From assembly GCF_040412425.1 (NCBI RefSeq), contig NC_089766.1, forward strand, positions 51,519,297 to 51,583,296: a stretch of 64,000 nt of DNA, in the 5' to 3' direction. This document shows, in pieces, positions 36,700 through 49,189 of this stretch. This stretch comes from Macrobrachium rosenbergii (Eukaryota > Arthropoda > Malacostraca > Decapoda > Palaemonidae). The notes below the pieces were generated by a model. It ran no database searches. It was not told the origin of the DNA and saw only the letters and a program-made list of their open reading frames with translations. Each line of letters starts with the position of its first letter. The stretch's first letter is position 1. A program made the position numbers and the translations under genes.

Positions 36700-37520
36700 G
36701 ACTCTGGTTACCAGTCTCAGGCCTACAGATAATCTTGGTGGCAACAAGCCGAGTGGTATGTCTATCTGCAGCAGCTGCTGGTGGATGTCCCAGGCACAGA
36801 GGTTAATTCACACAATGCACATGCTAGGCTGCATGAGGTCATGAGGGGCCACAGGCCTAAGTGATAGGATTCTGAGTCAAAGGCAGCCAAAGTGTGTCTT
36901 GTACAAGGAACTCAATTTACGAAAGTGTAGATTTGTATCCTAGGAAAAAACCAAACTGCTTTTAAAAATTTTTAATTTTTTTTCATTAACAGCAGATGTG
37001 TCCATTCCTCAGTATTTCAAGCAACTTCCCTGTAGCAACTGTTCCCTCTAAGGAACTCAGTGCTGTTCAGTATACTGTTGCAGTCTTCATGCCTGTTTAG
37101 ATAAGCCCCCCAAACCCTAGACTCTGCACCTGCAGACAGGTTGCAATGGGTACCATGACAATCTACATGCTTGGGATCATGTGGGGCCTAGTTTATCCAG
37201 AACTCCCAGTATATACTTGATACAGAGATTACTGTACATACATGCAGGCAGAGGGTTCACACAAAAAGGCTGCCATATTACAATAATGCTGGGCACCATG
37301 GTAAGCGAGGCGCATAATTTTGTCCAGACACTCACAGTATACTAGGTTTATCCAAGACTCTCAATGTGCCTCTAGTAGTTCAGTTTTAGCTGATCATACA
37401 AGTGAATGGCAGTGTGGATCATGATTTTGTTCCACATGATCAGTACCATTGTTTGTGTCTCCATTCCCAACAGCTCTCACCACAGACAGACTGTGTCAGC
37501 CTTTTTTCAGAGATGAAAAG
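36700..37520. other. GST intron, no gene seen
   Basis: Contains two loosely similar segments near 37120-37225 and 37270-37375 (TTTATCCA, CAGTATA, ACCATG blocks). Otherwise unassigned. Confidence 0.45.
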
Positions 37521-37524
37521 CCTG

Positions 37525-37760
37525 AGAACAAAAATACACAAAACAAGGAGAGATACAATGACAATGTTAGAATAGTAGGAGTGGCACCTGTGATGAACAA
37601 GATTGAGACAGGGCAGCTGAGATGGCTGGGTCATCTAATGAGAATGGATGAAAATAAAATTGTAAAGAAAAGATGGAACTGGACACCTGAAGGAAGGAGA
37701 TTGAGAGGTAGACCTTGTAAATGCTTCCTGAACTTGTTGTTCCAAGAATCCATGGGGCAC
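37525..37760 (+). mobile_element. LINE ORF2 C-terminal tail, relic
   Basis: The + strand encodes KIETGQLRWLGHLMRMDENK followed by GRRLRGRPCK. This is the RLRWxGHxxRMxxxR ... EGRRxRGRPxxxW block found after the reverse transcriptase in RTE/CR1-like LINE proteins. Only the tail remains, inside the GST intron in sense orientation. Confidence 0.65.
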
Positions 37761-37769
37761 ACCTTTGCT

Positions 37770-39500
37770 GCTAGTGTCAATCAGCATGCCCAGGGACTTA
37801 GTAAGCTGGGGAAAGTCAGACCTTTTTCCCAAACAGCAGACAATGACAAAGAAAGAAACTGATCTTGATCCTGGAGCAATTCTCTCTCTGAGGGTACCAG
37901 CAATTAAGCCTCAAAGGATGCCAGGATGAGCCAGTTGTCAGATACCACAGCATGGACCATGAGCAAATTAACCCAGATAGCAGAGTGAACACACAAACAC
38001 TTGTGGTTTCGTTGACTGTGTGAAGCTTGGAGCCCAGCATTTTAGTACTGAAGCATTGCAGATGAAGAGGAGACACTTTTACAAATCTTGAAATAGAAAG
38101 GTCAAAAGCCAGTCTCCATGCAGAGAGGATTGTTGAAGGCTGGAAAGTTTTTCTTCCTTCTTCAGTACTGTTTGTATCCTCGCCAAGAATGAGAGGTTTG
38201 GACAATCCTGAACAGTAAGAAATGGAATGTGAGAAAGGGAGGGGATCAGTCCTTGGGGGCAAGTCTGCAACCTCCCCAAAGAACAGGGCACCAAAAGCTC
38301 CACCCCTGTTGTTGTCAAGTTGGCCAGTGTCCTGAGAGACCGTACCCAACTAGCAACAGGAGGAGAGGAGGATTGCTGACTTCAGCTTCTCCCTTTGCCA
38401 CCATTATGGGCCAAGGCCTGGTTGAAAGACAGATATATGGGAAAAGGTCTGACCCTTACTGAAGACCAATGTTGGTGGTGTAAGCAGCTGCCAACACCTA
38501 GGCTGCAGTACTCTGCAGATCTCAAAGAACTTTAAAGAACCTTTAGAATGCACAGTGGATAATAAAAGCTTTATGCGTAAGTTACCTATTTAAGCCATCA
38601 CTGCCTCAACCTTCTTCTCAGGTGAGAGTGAGGAGGAACCCAGCATAAGCCTTATCTCATAACCTGTCTTGGAAAAGGTTACAAACACTAGCACCTTTTC
38701 AAGACCAGGTGAGCAGACTGATGAGAGGAGGTCACTGTTCTTCCTCCCGACACCAACAACCTTTAGAACTTTGTCTTATCTGGTTCCCATGTTGAGCCAC
38801 AGATTAAACCACAATGCAGTTGGAATGAAGCCATAGCAACCAATTTTATGGATCTTGCCTCAGCAACCCAAGAAAGAAATCCTTTCTGCACAATGCCATT
38901 CTAAAGTAGGTTGCAGAGGGTAGGTCTCTCCATCCCCTGGAACATATTTCTGCTGTCATGTCAGAGGTAGGGAAAGGAGCCTTGAAAAATACCTAGATGA
39001 AAGAGAATTCTCCCACATAAAGGATGTATTCTCATAGGACTAAACAAAAATAATAACCTTAGTGTTCAGCTTCACAACCATTTAAGAACTGTGACTACAA
39101 AAACCCCAGAAATATCTCAGCATGATTAAGTGATGGGTTATAGACAGGTGGGTGGGCAATACCATGCCTCTCACTTGCCTTTTACCAGATGTTACCAACT
39201 TCAGTGACTATTTCCAGTTCACACTAAAAATATTCCAGTTTAAAAGGCAATGATTTGTATTTTCATGGGCACAAATAATTGTAGTACCTGTAATTACAAT
39301 TATTCACTTCTCTTTAGCTCTCCATGATAGCCTAGTTCTTGAATTTTCTGTGGTTCAAAATTTCCTTCTAATGTCTTTTAATATTGCCTTCTGGCATATT
39401 TTCATTCCCCAAACATGTAACTCAGGAATTTGTGAATTTCACTAAATCCTTACAATCTTTTATTATGCTCTCAGTTCTACTCATACATTGCATAATTTTT
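37770..39500. other. GST intron, no gene seen
   Basis: Open frames of up to 177 codons occur on the minus strand (37816-38349), but no domain was recognised. Probably old mobile-element sequence. Confidence 0.45.
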
Positions 39501-39528
39501 TTTTAACAAAGCTATGTTTTTCTTTCAG

Positions 39529-39660
39529 GAGAACTTCCCTCATTACAAGGCATGCTGCTTAGAAGGTGTTGAAATGACCAAAGCAAGAGTGAAGCAGCTG
39601 GAGGACGACCTCAAGAAACAGATGGAGAAAGAACGTAAAGCTTCTATCACCAAGAAATAA
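39529..39660 (+). CDS. Delta/epsilon-type glutathione S-transferase, terminal exon
   Basis: 43 codons plus TAA (39658-39660), beginning right after the acceptor TTTTTCTTTCAG. It is in phase 0, matching the phase of the preceding donor. The sequence starts ENFPHYKACCLEGVEMTKAR and ends in a lysine-rich amphipathic helix (QLEDDLKKQMEKERKASITKK). The xxPHY start matches the last helix region of delta/epsilon GSTs. The charged, coiled-coil-like tail is longer and more basic than I would expect for typical delta GSTs. The three exons total about 169 residues; a family length near 215-220 implies about 50-65 residues are missing at the N terminus. Confidence 0.88.
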   Translation, partial: ENFPHYKACCLEGVEMTKARVKQLEDDLKKQMEKERKASITKK

Positions 39661-40093
39661 CTTTTGGAAATTGGCACTGAAGAAATCTAAAGAATGTTTA
39701 CAATTTATTCTTTTGACCGTTACTTCCAAGGATCTCTCTCTCTCACTCCCCCTCATTATATACGTATGTACGTATGTATATATTTGTATGCATACATTAT
39801 ATAAGGCCACAGTGTACTTATGTATGTATGTATGTATAGATAGACGTTATACAGTATGTATGCACCTGTACGTATATATGCAACATATTTATGCCTGTAT
39901 GTTCACACACACTTACTTAATTTATGAAATTGACAACCAAAGTAAAATTTTAGATGAACTAAATCTTTTGTGATAATATGAATAATCAAAGAGAGCTGTA
40001 GACTTAAGCACTTGGAAACTGGATTTTACGAAAAGCAGTTAGTTTAACAAGAGCAAAAGTTCAAGTAGAAATGAACTTTGAGTTTGAACTCAA

Positions 40094-40099
40094 AATAAA
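40094..40099 (+). terminator. Candidate proximal poly-A signal AATAAA
   Basis: The first AATAAA I noticed after the stop, 434 bp downstream of it. Confidence 0.4.
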
Positions 40100-42986
40100 A
40101 TGTTGTTAATGATACACAAACTCCTACTGTTAAGATTTTTACCTTATTCACATTTTATTGTTGAAATGTTGTATTCGTCTTTCCTTTACTTCATGAAAAA
40201 CAAAAATACTGCCATCCCATTTACTGTACCGTGTGATTTCTTTTTATGAAAGACTTATATAGATTTAAAGAAAAATGCTGTTCTAATACATGTAGTAATT
40301 CATGGCTATTCTTTTGGCAAGTGTTTATATTATAACCTTACTGAGAATCGGAAGGCTAACATCTTTTGCTGTGACCCCCTCTAAGGGGAAAAAAAATGGT
40401 TTTAAACAAGTAGAGCTGTAAATGTCATTTAACATTAGAATCCATCATGTCTTGGGAATAACTTACACCCCTGGCAAATAATAAGTTGCATCTGCCCTTG
40501 CCAGATTTTGAAACAGGGCCTTTGGATTAGATACACTAAGAAATAGTCCACCTTGACAATTATAATTTCCATGGATGTCAATTATTCCTGATATTCAGTA
40601 TTAAATGTTATTTGTGAATATATAGTCACGCAAGTGTATAAAAAAATTAATGCTGCATAAGGTTATGTTAAACATGTGAGTATGAAATGTTCTTTCCATT
40701 TAAAAGACAGTACTGTATCTTCCAATAATTATCTGGTCTTGTAACAATGAATGAAGTCTTGCTTTGAGTTCATTCACAGTTGTAAAGCAGCAGTCATTCT
40801 GTGAACTAGATCAGTCTGCATTAATGACACTTCAAGGCTACTTCTAGAAAAAATATAATACTACTGTAATTTTACAATGCCTATACCATTTGCATAGCAA
40901 CAAAATAACTATGTAGCCTACGTGAAAGGTATTTTTATTGTCTTTTTTTTTAGGAATACAGGTATATCCAGGCTGCAGGTAATTTATCCAATTTTGTCAT
41001 CTATTAGGCCAGATCCAGCTATGCATAAAGTTGAGCAACGAACTTCAATTTATCAAAAGCATACATGTTGTAAGAATTTAACCTGATGATGAAGGGATTT
41101 GAAGGGGTCTATCATAGGAATGCATCCACTTAAAAGGCAGGGGTGTCATAATATGTCTTCCATAGTGATATAATTTGCTACCATGAAACTTTCCAAATTT
41201 AGGGATATATCTGTATCCAGCTTATAAGCAAGGGATTTTAAGTTCTCTATCTCAGGGATATGTCCAGTTTGTTAGTCCAAGATTCCAAATCATCTCCTGT
41301 AACATTTTATCTGTTGGTAAGGAATGATTGCTATTTCTTTTTGTCCGCAAAATTTAGAATGGGCCACAAGCTTAGATATTCCCCTTCAGACAGTTAAAGC
41401 ATTAACCGACATGAATATGTACAGTAACATGAACAGCCTTCCCTAAAAGGAATTAGAGTTTGAATGGTATAGTATTTTAGGCATACGTGGTTTTCAGTTA
41501 TGGACGGTTAACTGGTTTATTGGGAACATTTTGTTTACAGTGTACATCCAGGAAGCTCAAATTGGTAATAGCATGCTTGCAATTGTAATATTAAAATTTT
41601 AGCCAAGTTTTGTACACTTGTGTACGTTAAACCATTTTTATTATAATTATGCCTTGTTAGTACACAAATATTTTTGGCTTACAAATTTCCCACATTATGC
41701 AGCATTAGGCAGAATCTTGGGTTATTTTTAATGAAATACAATGTAAGGAAAGGTGAAGAGATTTTTTGTATAACAAGCAATTACCTGTTCCTTATTTTTG
41801 ACAGTATCCTTAAGGTTGTAAATTGTGCTTCCCATCTATTAGCACAGTTGCTTTATATTTTGTAACTATAAAGCAACTCCCAGCAATAAGACCTCAAATA
41901 CAATTTTTTTTTTCATATGCTTCTATTTTTATTTGCTTGCAATGTAGCTTCAGTGTTTTGAGATTTTTTGCATTTACATTGTTTGGAAAATTGTGGTTGT
42001 TACTCAAAAAACATATATAGGATAGTTTTTCATTTTGTGGTTTAATGGTCATATGCAAAACAACAGACTACTATTATATTTGGCAGTTATGCTTATAAAA
42101 TTTATTTTATTTTTACTGAAGAATTATTGTGTTTTATGTTCATCCTATATTTGGTTTTTGTAAATATCCTTGATTCACTGTCTGCTGTGGTGTAGCATCT
42201 AGACGTGAGAAAATTGAAATATATTACAACTAAATTTACTTTTTACTTGGTCGGAGTCCTTTTCTTCCTCAGTGTTAAGCCCCAATCTGCAATTGTTTAT
42301 TTCATGATTTAGATAAAAAAGGATTTGAGTTTGCTATTGGATATTTTTAGTCTCAAATGTTATTTGAGTTTGTTATTGGATTTTTTTAGTCTCAAATGTA
42401 GTAAGTTAGTGTTTAAGTTTTTATATTTTGTTACTCTACTTTTAACATTGTTTTATGAATTTTTAGTCTCAAAAGAAGCTAGAGTACGTACACGTTACGA
42501 TACTTTGATCTTGGATATTTTATTTTTATTACAAACCTGAGCTGTTCTGTTCTTTCTTCATGAAAGGCCAAATAGTTCTCCTCTTTTCTGAGAGTTTCTT
42601 GATTTATTCATATGCCATTTGTGTTTGCAGTACTTAATGACCCACGTCTGCTCAGCTGTGTTGCTTTTTATTTTGTATTGTGTAGAAGTATTATTGGCTC
42701 CTTAGAATGGGATTTTAAAACTTGCTAATTCTTTTCCTATACTGTATTTATGATTTATGCAAATATACGCAAATTTTGGATTTATAGGTTAGTCAGACAC
42801 TGATGCTTTTCATGTAAAAGTGTGTAACAGAGTAGGATTCCCATATAAATAAAAAGAGACAAAAGTTGTATTACAAGAGCCCTCTGTCCTTCCGCAGTAA
42901 GTCCATAGCTCCATTGTTTCTTTTCTGTTGATTTTATATGGACATTCTACTTCTCCATCGTGTACTGTTATTACAGTTATGTGTGA

Positions 42987-42992
42987 AATAAA
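42987..42992 (+). terminator. Candidate distal poly-A signal AATAAA
   Basis: GTGTGAAATAAAGTTTATTG followed by TGTGATT. The context is a typical poly-A signal with a downstream GT-rich element. An alternative signal is at 42848-42853. Confidence 0.45.
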
Positions 42993-43019
42993 GTTTATTG
43001 TATTCTGACTTGTGATTAT

Positions 43020-44330
43020 TATTTACAATATCTTGCATATACCACAGTTGTGATAGATGATTTTTAAATATAGATGGGTTAAAGCCTGCTTAAACAGATG
43101 AAGAAGCATTCTTTACAGCAAATATATGTCACCCTTGTTAATGCCTTTCATAACAGTCTACTCAAATCCCAATCAAGGGTGCCCTAGAATGCCCTGGATT
43201 CCTTTGGGTTTGAGTCTTAAATGTCCTTTCCACATTTATATACAGGTGCAACTGGGAGGTGTTTTCCTAATGCCAGGCAAAGGTAGGTATCATACCCAGG
43301 CTTGTGATTCATATTTAAAATCTCCTATTAGGAGTTGCAATATAGATCATTATGGTGATATCCCATGGAAAAACTGTTCTTTAGAGCAGGGGCATGAATT
43401 CGATGGGTTGGGCCATTCTTAGGATTCTGTCCAGTTTAGCCTCCAAAAACCTGGAACAGTAGTGACTATTTCTGTAATGCTCTCAGTCCCAAACAGTGAG
43501 TTTGAACTACACTTGGGTCATACTGCATTATGTAGGTGACATCCTCTTGTTTTAGGTTTAAAGTATAGACTCCAGGTCATTTGTGGAAAAATGAAATTCA
43601 TGAAAAATTTAAGGTACCTTTTCAAGACTTTTCTGGTCTTTCCTGTTTCTAATATGAACTTGGATTAGATAATTTAAAACCAGAGTAGTGATGCTACTGT
43701 AACACAAACAATTATAATTACGGAAGAGGTTAATTCATTACACGAATTGTTGTGATGTCTGACTACAGGATCAACCAATTAATCACAGGAAACATGAAAA
43801 GAATCACTGGCAGCAACAGGATCCCCTGTCATCCTACTGACCCAAGCAACTTTACCAACTTTCAAAAAGCAACTTGACCAACTTTCAATAAGCAACTCGA
43901 CAACTTTCAATAAGTAACATATAACTTAAAACTCTAGTAATCAACAGCTTTCACAAAAACAAAGGAAAAGCTTTAGATAATATGGGAGTTATAAAAATGG
44001 GTGGTTAACTCGTGGGGATAGAGCTACCACAGCCATGTCTATCTAATAAAGCAAGATTACCAATTCTCCAAGTGCAAAAACTGTAATCAGCAGTTTTCAG
44101 TAAAAACAAAAAAAAAAAAAAACCATTTTGGTCCTCTGGTAATTGATAATTTAACATGACTAAAAATACAAATCAGTCAGTTTAGCTTCAGGAAAACAAG
44201 AATAAGACAAATTGAGTTCCTAACTGCTATGCTTACAGAACATGTCAGCGAGACCTGCTTTGTTGTATGAATTATAAGCAGCCCCACTGAATAAAATAAG
44301 AGTGAAATAAGCTAATACATTTAAGTGTCA
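43020..44330. other. No gene seen
   Basis: AT-rich intergenic DNA. A small tandem repeat around CAACTTTCAATAAG lies at about 43850-43915. Confidence 0.6.
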
Positions 44331-44575
44331 AAAAATGCAAAAAAATTAAGATAAAGATGCTTTGGGCATCTGATGAGGAGGGGAGATGAGCGACATTAAG
44401 CAAGAAGTCATGGAAATGGAAGCAATAGGGACACAGGGGAGAAAGTATTAATAGAAAAATGGAAAGACTGCATTCAGGAAGTACTGAGAGAGAAGAAATA
44501 AATGAAGAGAGGATACAAAACAGAAACAGCTGGAGGAGGTTCAAGAACAACAGCAGCCCAACTACAGATCATGCT
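44330..44575 (+). mobile_element. LINE C-terminal tail, frameshifted relic
   Basis: In shifting + strand frames the translation gives HLMRRGDERDIKQEVMEMEA, then RKMERLHSG and ERRNK. This resembles the GHxxRR ... GRxxxxRPxxRWxDCI tail after LINE reverse transcriptases. Several frameshifts and stops are present. Confidence 0.4.
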
Positions 44576-44639
44576 AAGAAGCCTGTCACACAGATTATCA
44601 AATAATGGTTGCCTTTTCCTTTGGCTCTTGAATGTTCAA

Positions 44640-44780
44640 TTAGCCATCTAGGTTTAAGACTGCTATATATACCAGAGAAAAAGCTATGTAGGATGCTGGA
44701 GTTACTACCTCCAGTTCAAAAATACAGATGTCGGTATATACCAGGGGTGAGCTATTATGTCCACAGGTCAATAGACTTCT
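44640..44780 (+). repeat. Fragment related to the repeat at 62925-63080
   Basis: Shares ACCAGAGAAA, ATGCTGGAGTTACTACC and later short blocks with the interior of the fold-back repeat near 62.9 kb. Confidence 0.45.
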
Positions 44781-44789
44781 CAAGTCAAA

Positions 44790-47700
44790 GACCCAAATTG
44801 TAAACTTTAACTGGAATACCATGAGCCATCTGGCTTAAGCAGAGAAGGAAATATCGAGTCCGCATCAAAAAGTGCAGATTTGAGAGTAGTCCATCATTAT
44901 TAGTACCCAAGTTGTAAATTTACCCATGATAATTCTGCTACTCTTTTCCAGTAGATTTCATTCACCAAACAGGTTTTCATTTAGGAAAACCCATTTTCTG
45001 CAGCAACTGCAATTCCTCAAACGATTTACCCCACATGGGACTACAGAAGACAAACCAATTAATATCAAGATTCTCTCATGGCCAGTCTAGGCCAGAAATA
45101 ATGCCTGTTGGCATGGTGATAGAGTGTAAAAGAACTCAAGGCAGGAGGGCTCTTAATCCTGCCACAGTGAATACCTGAAGGATTCACCCTTCCTCCACAG
45201 ATGTGACACAGTGCACAGATCAGCCAATTCCACCACTACCTGCCAGGTCTGTCAACGAAAACATTCACCATAGATTCCCATGCCCTTTTGTCAAGGACAG
45301 CAGGTGGGTTTAAGGACTCAAAGTGACTACCAATAATATGGGTTCCTTCATCAACATCTGTTTTTTTTTTTTTTATAGCACAGGTCTGTTTTGTCTTTAA
45401 AGGAACAGGCAGATAATGAAATGGTCTAACTCCAGAAAAAAGAATCACAACTACCCAGATGAAAAAGTCCATGATAAAAGTCAGGCAAGGGATCACATCT
45501 CTTTTATTCAAGATTCCCTTGAGGGATGAACAGTGAATAAGGAGAGGTTAGAACCTGTCTGCGAGTTAGCATACGGCACAGAGGCGATTTACCTAACCAT
45601 GGTGGGATGGGATACAGGATAACCACTCCGTCCCGGCAAATAGTGGGAAGGATGTAAGAAAGGACCACCTGGGGAGATATACATGACATCCAGGTAAACC
45701 TGAGGTGACTAGACCAGGCACAATATTTTTGACATCCAGGTAAACCTGAGGTGACTAGACCAGGCACAATATTTTTGACATCCAGGTAAACCTGAGGTGA
45801 CTAGACCAGGCACAACATTTTATATGTAATAGTGAATTTCTAGAAGAATAGAGGATTTCCTTTCCAATGGGTCCTCATTCTTGGCCAGAATAATGGGTCT
45901 GGGGAGAACAGCAATTGATAACTAGTCATGTGGATGATGAAGCACTGTCTCCATCTATAAGAGATGAGTTCAATGACTCAGGTTTCTGACACCCAGGCAG
46001 TCCAGAAGACTGCCTTTTGGAGCATATGGCTTGTGTTCATGCTGGGACCGCTGATCTGAGGAGGTGAAAGAACTTTAGTCAAGGACAAGGGAAGAGCCGT
46101 TACAACAGCAGGTCACAGCCTCGCCTGTTTTAGCAAATGAAGCAATGACTTTTGGGCCAATTTGGGGCCACTGTGTTAAGGGAGTCTTTTCAAGGTTCAA
46201 CTCTCAATACCTGGGAAAATGGTGGAATGTCCAGGTTAAGAGACAAAAACTGGAAGTTGATGATTCTCCCACATAGCAAACAAGTCCACTTCTGGATGTG
46301 GAAGCACGTTAGCAGTCACTTGGAAGGAGGGTTTCTCCAACCGCTACTCAGTTGTAGATGCCTTCTGCCTCAATGGGGAGTCCACTGTTACATTAGACAA
46401 CACCACAAAACAGATTGCTGGGAAGTGCCACTTCCTTGCCTAAGCCATATGTAGAATAGACAGCATGACTTATTGAGAGGAGCCAAGCCTCTTGATATAT
46501 GTAATCTTTGTCATGTTGTATAAGACCAACAAGATGTGGGTTCTCTTCAGTGTCAAGTTTATTGCTTACCAGTTGGAGGTTTCAAAAGTACTCCTCTAGT
46601 GGTCTCCCAGGTATGCAACCAGTGGAAACACCCCCTTGTTCAGCTGTGACAGGTCGAAGACTCAAGGATCATTCTCTGTTCAATGAAGTTCTTCTTAGAG
46701 ACACTGAAGAGACATGCCTCGAGATAAACGAACATTTCTTTCATTGTGGCTCCACTTCGGAGAGCCTTTTGAACATTCTTCTCCAAAGAAAGGTTTGGCT
46801 GTTGGAAAAAACCCTTTGGGCAGGGATGATTGGACTATTACCACCTGAAACCATTGGAAATTATGTCGTCCCCCAAAAGGGGAGACTTTCACAGCATGTG
46901 GTGCTGCAGAAATTGAACCTACCTGCCAAATCCTATTGAGCTCTACCTCTCCTGGACCCTAAATGGGCATTCCTAAATATGCACATCTCCAACTGCCATG
47001 AAAAAGATGTTGTTGTAGCTGCCGCTGTGGCTGGAGGGATATCCTCAAGATGACTACAGTGTATGACTCCATGTCATACCAGGCTTCTTGGGATTAGTGG
47101 GAGATGGTACTCCTGGGAACATTGTTCCCCAGGTTCAAAATTACCCAGCAGAGTTAGTGTAGTATAATTCTGCTAGCAGGCTCATCTTATGAGTTTGTTA
47201 CAATACTGTAGAAACCTCATAAAGATCATGACAGAAGGGCAAGGAATGTAACATTGGGGTAAAATTGGGTAGTGACCTGTTGGAGCCCACCGATGCTTCC
47301 CTTCAGGCCCTGAGGAGTCAGTAAATGAAATCACCAGCATTCCTCATAAGATCTGCTCAAGTGTCTATGGAAACCTTAGCCAACGTAGTCCTTGAGGACT
47401 CTGGAGTTCCCTCATAGTCACTTCCAGGACAGTGATACAAGTTAGGATGGTGAGAAGGTGGAGTCTCACATCTAATTCAGATATATCTGTCCCACCTGAG
47501 ATTTTTCCCATTGGGACACCAAGCTGCTGAGCAGCAATGTCCAGCAAGAGCATTTTTGTGCAAAGGGAAGGACTCATGGTCTCCAGTAACTGCAAAGTTT
47601 TAAAATTCTGTCTTCACATGATTAACTGTTATAAATTTGAAGGAGCAGACGGCCGGGGCCAACCAGAGGGGGTACTGGTTTTCCAGGATTGCAGAGGAGC

Positions 47701-48040
47701 CACAGTTTCCATTAAAACAGAAAAAGGCAGCTTCAGTGGCTTTCGCTGCAGTGCCAGTGAGGAGGATGACCATCTCCTTTGGCAGTTTCTGTATTCTTAC
47801 TGCAGAAGGGACCAAATGCCTTTCTCTATTGGGAAAGGCAACTCTGTCCCAGAATGCCACATGCTCCACCTCAATCACTGGCTTCCTATCATTGATGAAG
47901 TATTTGCCAACCAGTGAAAGGATACATGTTGAGGCATAACACCATGGGTTGTCAGATAGGCATTAGGGGTCGGTATCATTGTCCCTGATCCTCCCAGCTT
48001 GGAGGGGTTATAGTCCAAATGGATCATAGTAGTCAAAACG
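44790..48040. other. Unassigned degenerate region
   Basis: Contains open frames up to 143 codons on both strands (for example 46508-46939 +, 47537-47917 +, 47600-47878 -). None has a domain I recognise or codon-level support. Old transposon sequence is the likeliest explanation, but I could not name it. Confidence 0.4.
45684..45821. repeat. Tandem repeat, 46-bp unit, three copies
   Basis: Three nearly identical copies of a unit containing GACATCCAGGTAAACCTGAG and ACTAGACCAGGCACAA, starting at 45684, 45730 and 45776. Confidence 0.95.
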
Positions 48041-48047
48041 ATTGGTG

Positions 48048-48383
48048 TTACAGAAGCAGGAGGGTCACATGTTCAGGATTCTGCTTAACATCTCCAGCCA
48101 ATACAAGAATAAAAATCAATAAAAATGCTGTTATACTTAAAAATGAAGCTAACAATAGCCTACTAACATGAACATGACTGTGTATAAAAATGATACTCAG
48201 AATCCATGTAAAAAATAAAAAAAATGTCACAAATACTGGATAACATGACAGAGCCGACATGCCATGCAAAATACCTCCAGAAAAGACAGTAGCGGTGATT
48301 TTGAAAATGAAGATCAAAGATGAAGGCAAGGAAAAGATAAGGCAATCTCTTAATAAACCATAGTCATCCAACATACCAATCAT
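48048..48383 (-). mobile_element. LINE-like ORF 5' end with hydrophobic leader and GDVxxNP motif
   Basis: A minus-strand open frame of 111 codons, mostly hydrophobic with several possible membrane segments, ending in AFLLIFILVLAGDVKQNPEH. A hydrophobic stretch followed by a GD(I/V)xxNPGP-like motif occurs near the start of some CR1/L2-type LINE proteins, where it resembles 2A-type peptides. Here NPGP is changed to NPEH. No endonuclease was recognised downstream (left), so this is a short relic and the call is tentative. Confidence 0.4.
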
Positions 48384-48806
48384 AAAAAAGAAAAGGCAAA
48401 GACACTGATAAGAAACTTAGCTGCAGGCTTCCCCATTCTCGGGCTTAAGGGCAACCACTGCCTCCTTGTTAAGAGTCATCCTGTAGGAGCTGTGGGAATA
48501 AGATTTCCCAGAAGGCAAGTCTGGCATTCTTTGCTGTTTTTGGTATAGTGAGGGGACTGTCCTTGCTGCTTAGTACATCTACTAAAGACTGACTGGTCAA
48601 TCTATGGTTACTAAACCTGGCGTTACATTTAGGTTACTGATGCTGTAATAAAATGAAAAATGAAACTAGAAAATATACAAATTTAAAAGGAGTTTCATAT
48701 ACGAAATATCTAAAAATATACGTACAGTATATATTTAATTATATCTGTAAATACATATACAGTACTGTATACTATACATACATACACACATAGTACATAT
48801 GTAGTA

Positions 48807-49155
48807 CAGGCGGTCCCCGGTTTACGACAGGGGTTCCGTTCTTGCGCCGCGTCGTAACCCGAAAATCGTCGAAAATCGTCAAAAATCATAAGAAAACCTT
48901 ACTTTTAATGCTCTGGGTGCATTGAAAACGACGTAAACTGCATTATTATTGAGTTTTACATCAAAAAACCTTCAAATTATGATTATTCTGCCGTTTTGGG
49001 CCAAATTTCTTCCGTCGGATCGATAGGGGCGTGACGATGCGTCGTAATCCCCCGAACATGCGTCGTAAGTCGGGAAATAATTTCTGATGAATATATTTGA
49101 AAAGCGTGTAACCTCGAACGTCGTAAGCGGAACCGTCGTAAACCGGGACTGCCTG
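48807..49155. mobile_element. TA-flanked MITE, 349 bp
   Basis: Begins CAGGCGGTCCCCGGTTTACG and ends with the near-complement GTAAACCGGGACTGCCTG, immediately flanked by TA on both sides (48805-48806, 49156-49157). About 21-bp terminal inverted repeats plus a TA duplication fit a Tc1/mariner-type non-autonomous element. The interior repeats GTCGTAA and AAAATCGTC motifs and has no coding capacity. It lies next to the 3' end of the minus-strand LINE. Confidence 0.85.
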
Positions 49156-49189
49156 TATATGATTCAAAATTTGTTGAAACGGCCCACCT

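Larger units (their letters stand above)
39661..43010 (+). other. Probable long 3' UTR of the GST gene
   Basis: AT-rich, free of long microsatellites and of recognisable transposons, directly after the GST stop. Candidate poly-A signals AATAAA lie at 40094, 42848 and 42987, the last followed by a T/GT-rich stretch. The extent is inferred, and transcript data would settle it. A 40-bp near-duplication occurs at about 42324-42402. Confidence 0.45.

Noticed and set aside
37816..38349. 177-codon minus-strand frame as a gene antisense to the GST intron
   Set aside because: No domain recognised, and it sits in an intron rich in retroelement debris. Length alone is weak evidence.
46508..46939. 143-codon plus-strand frame
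   Set aside because: No recognisable motif. A match to DIRS Gag or Pol was considered but could not be supported.
47537..47917. 126-codon frame with an overlapping frame on the opposite strand
   Set aside because: Both strands are open and neither shows a family signature.
48048..48383. Host multi-pass membrane protein
   Set aside because: Short, isolated, no splice sites, and it ends in a LINE-like GDVxxNP motif. A mobile-element origin is more likely.
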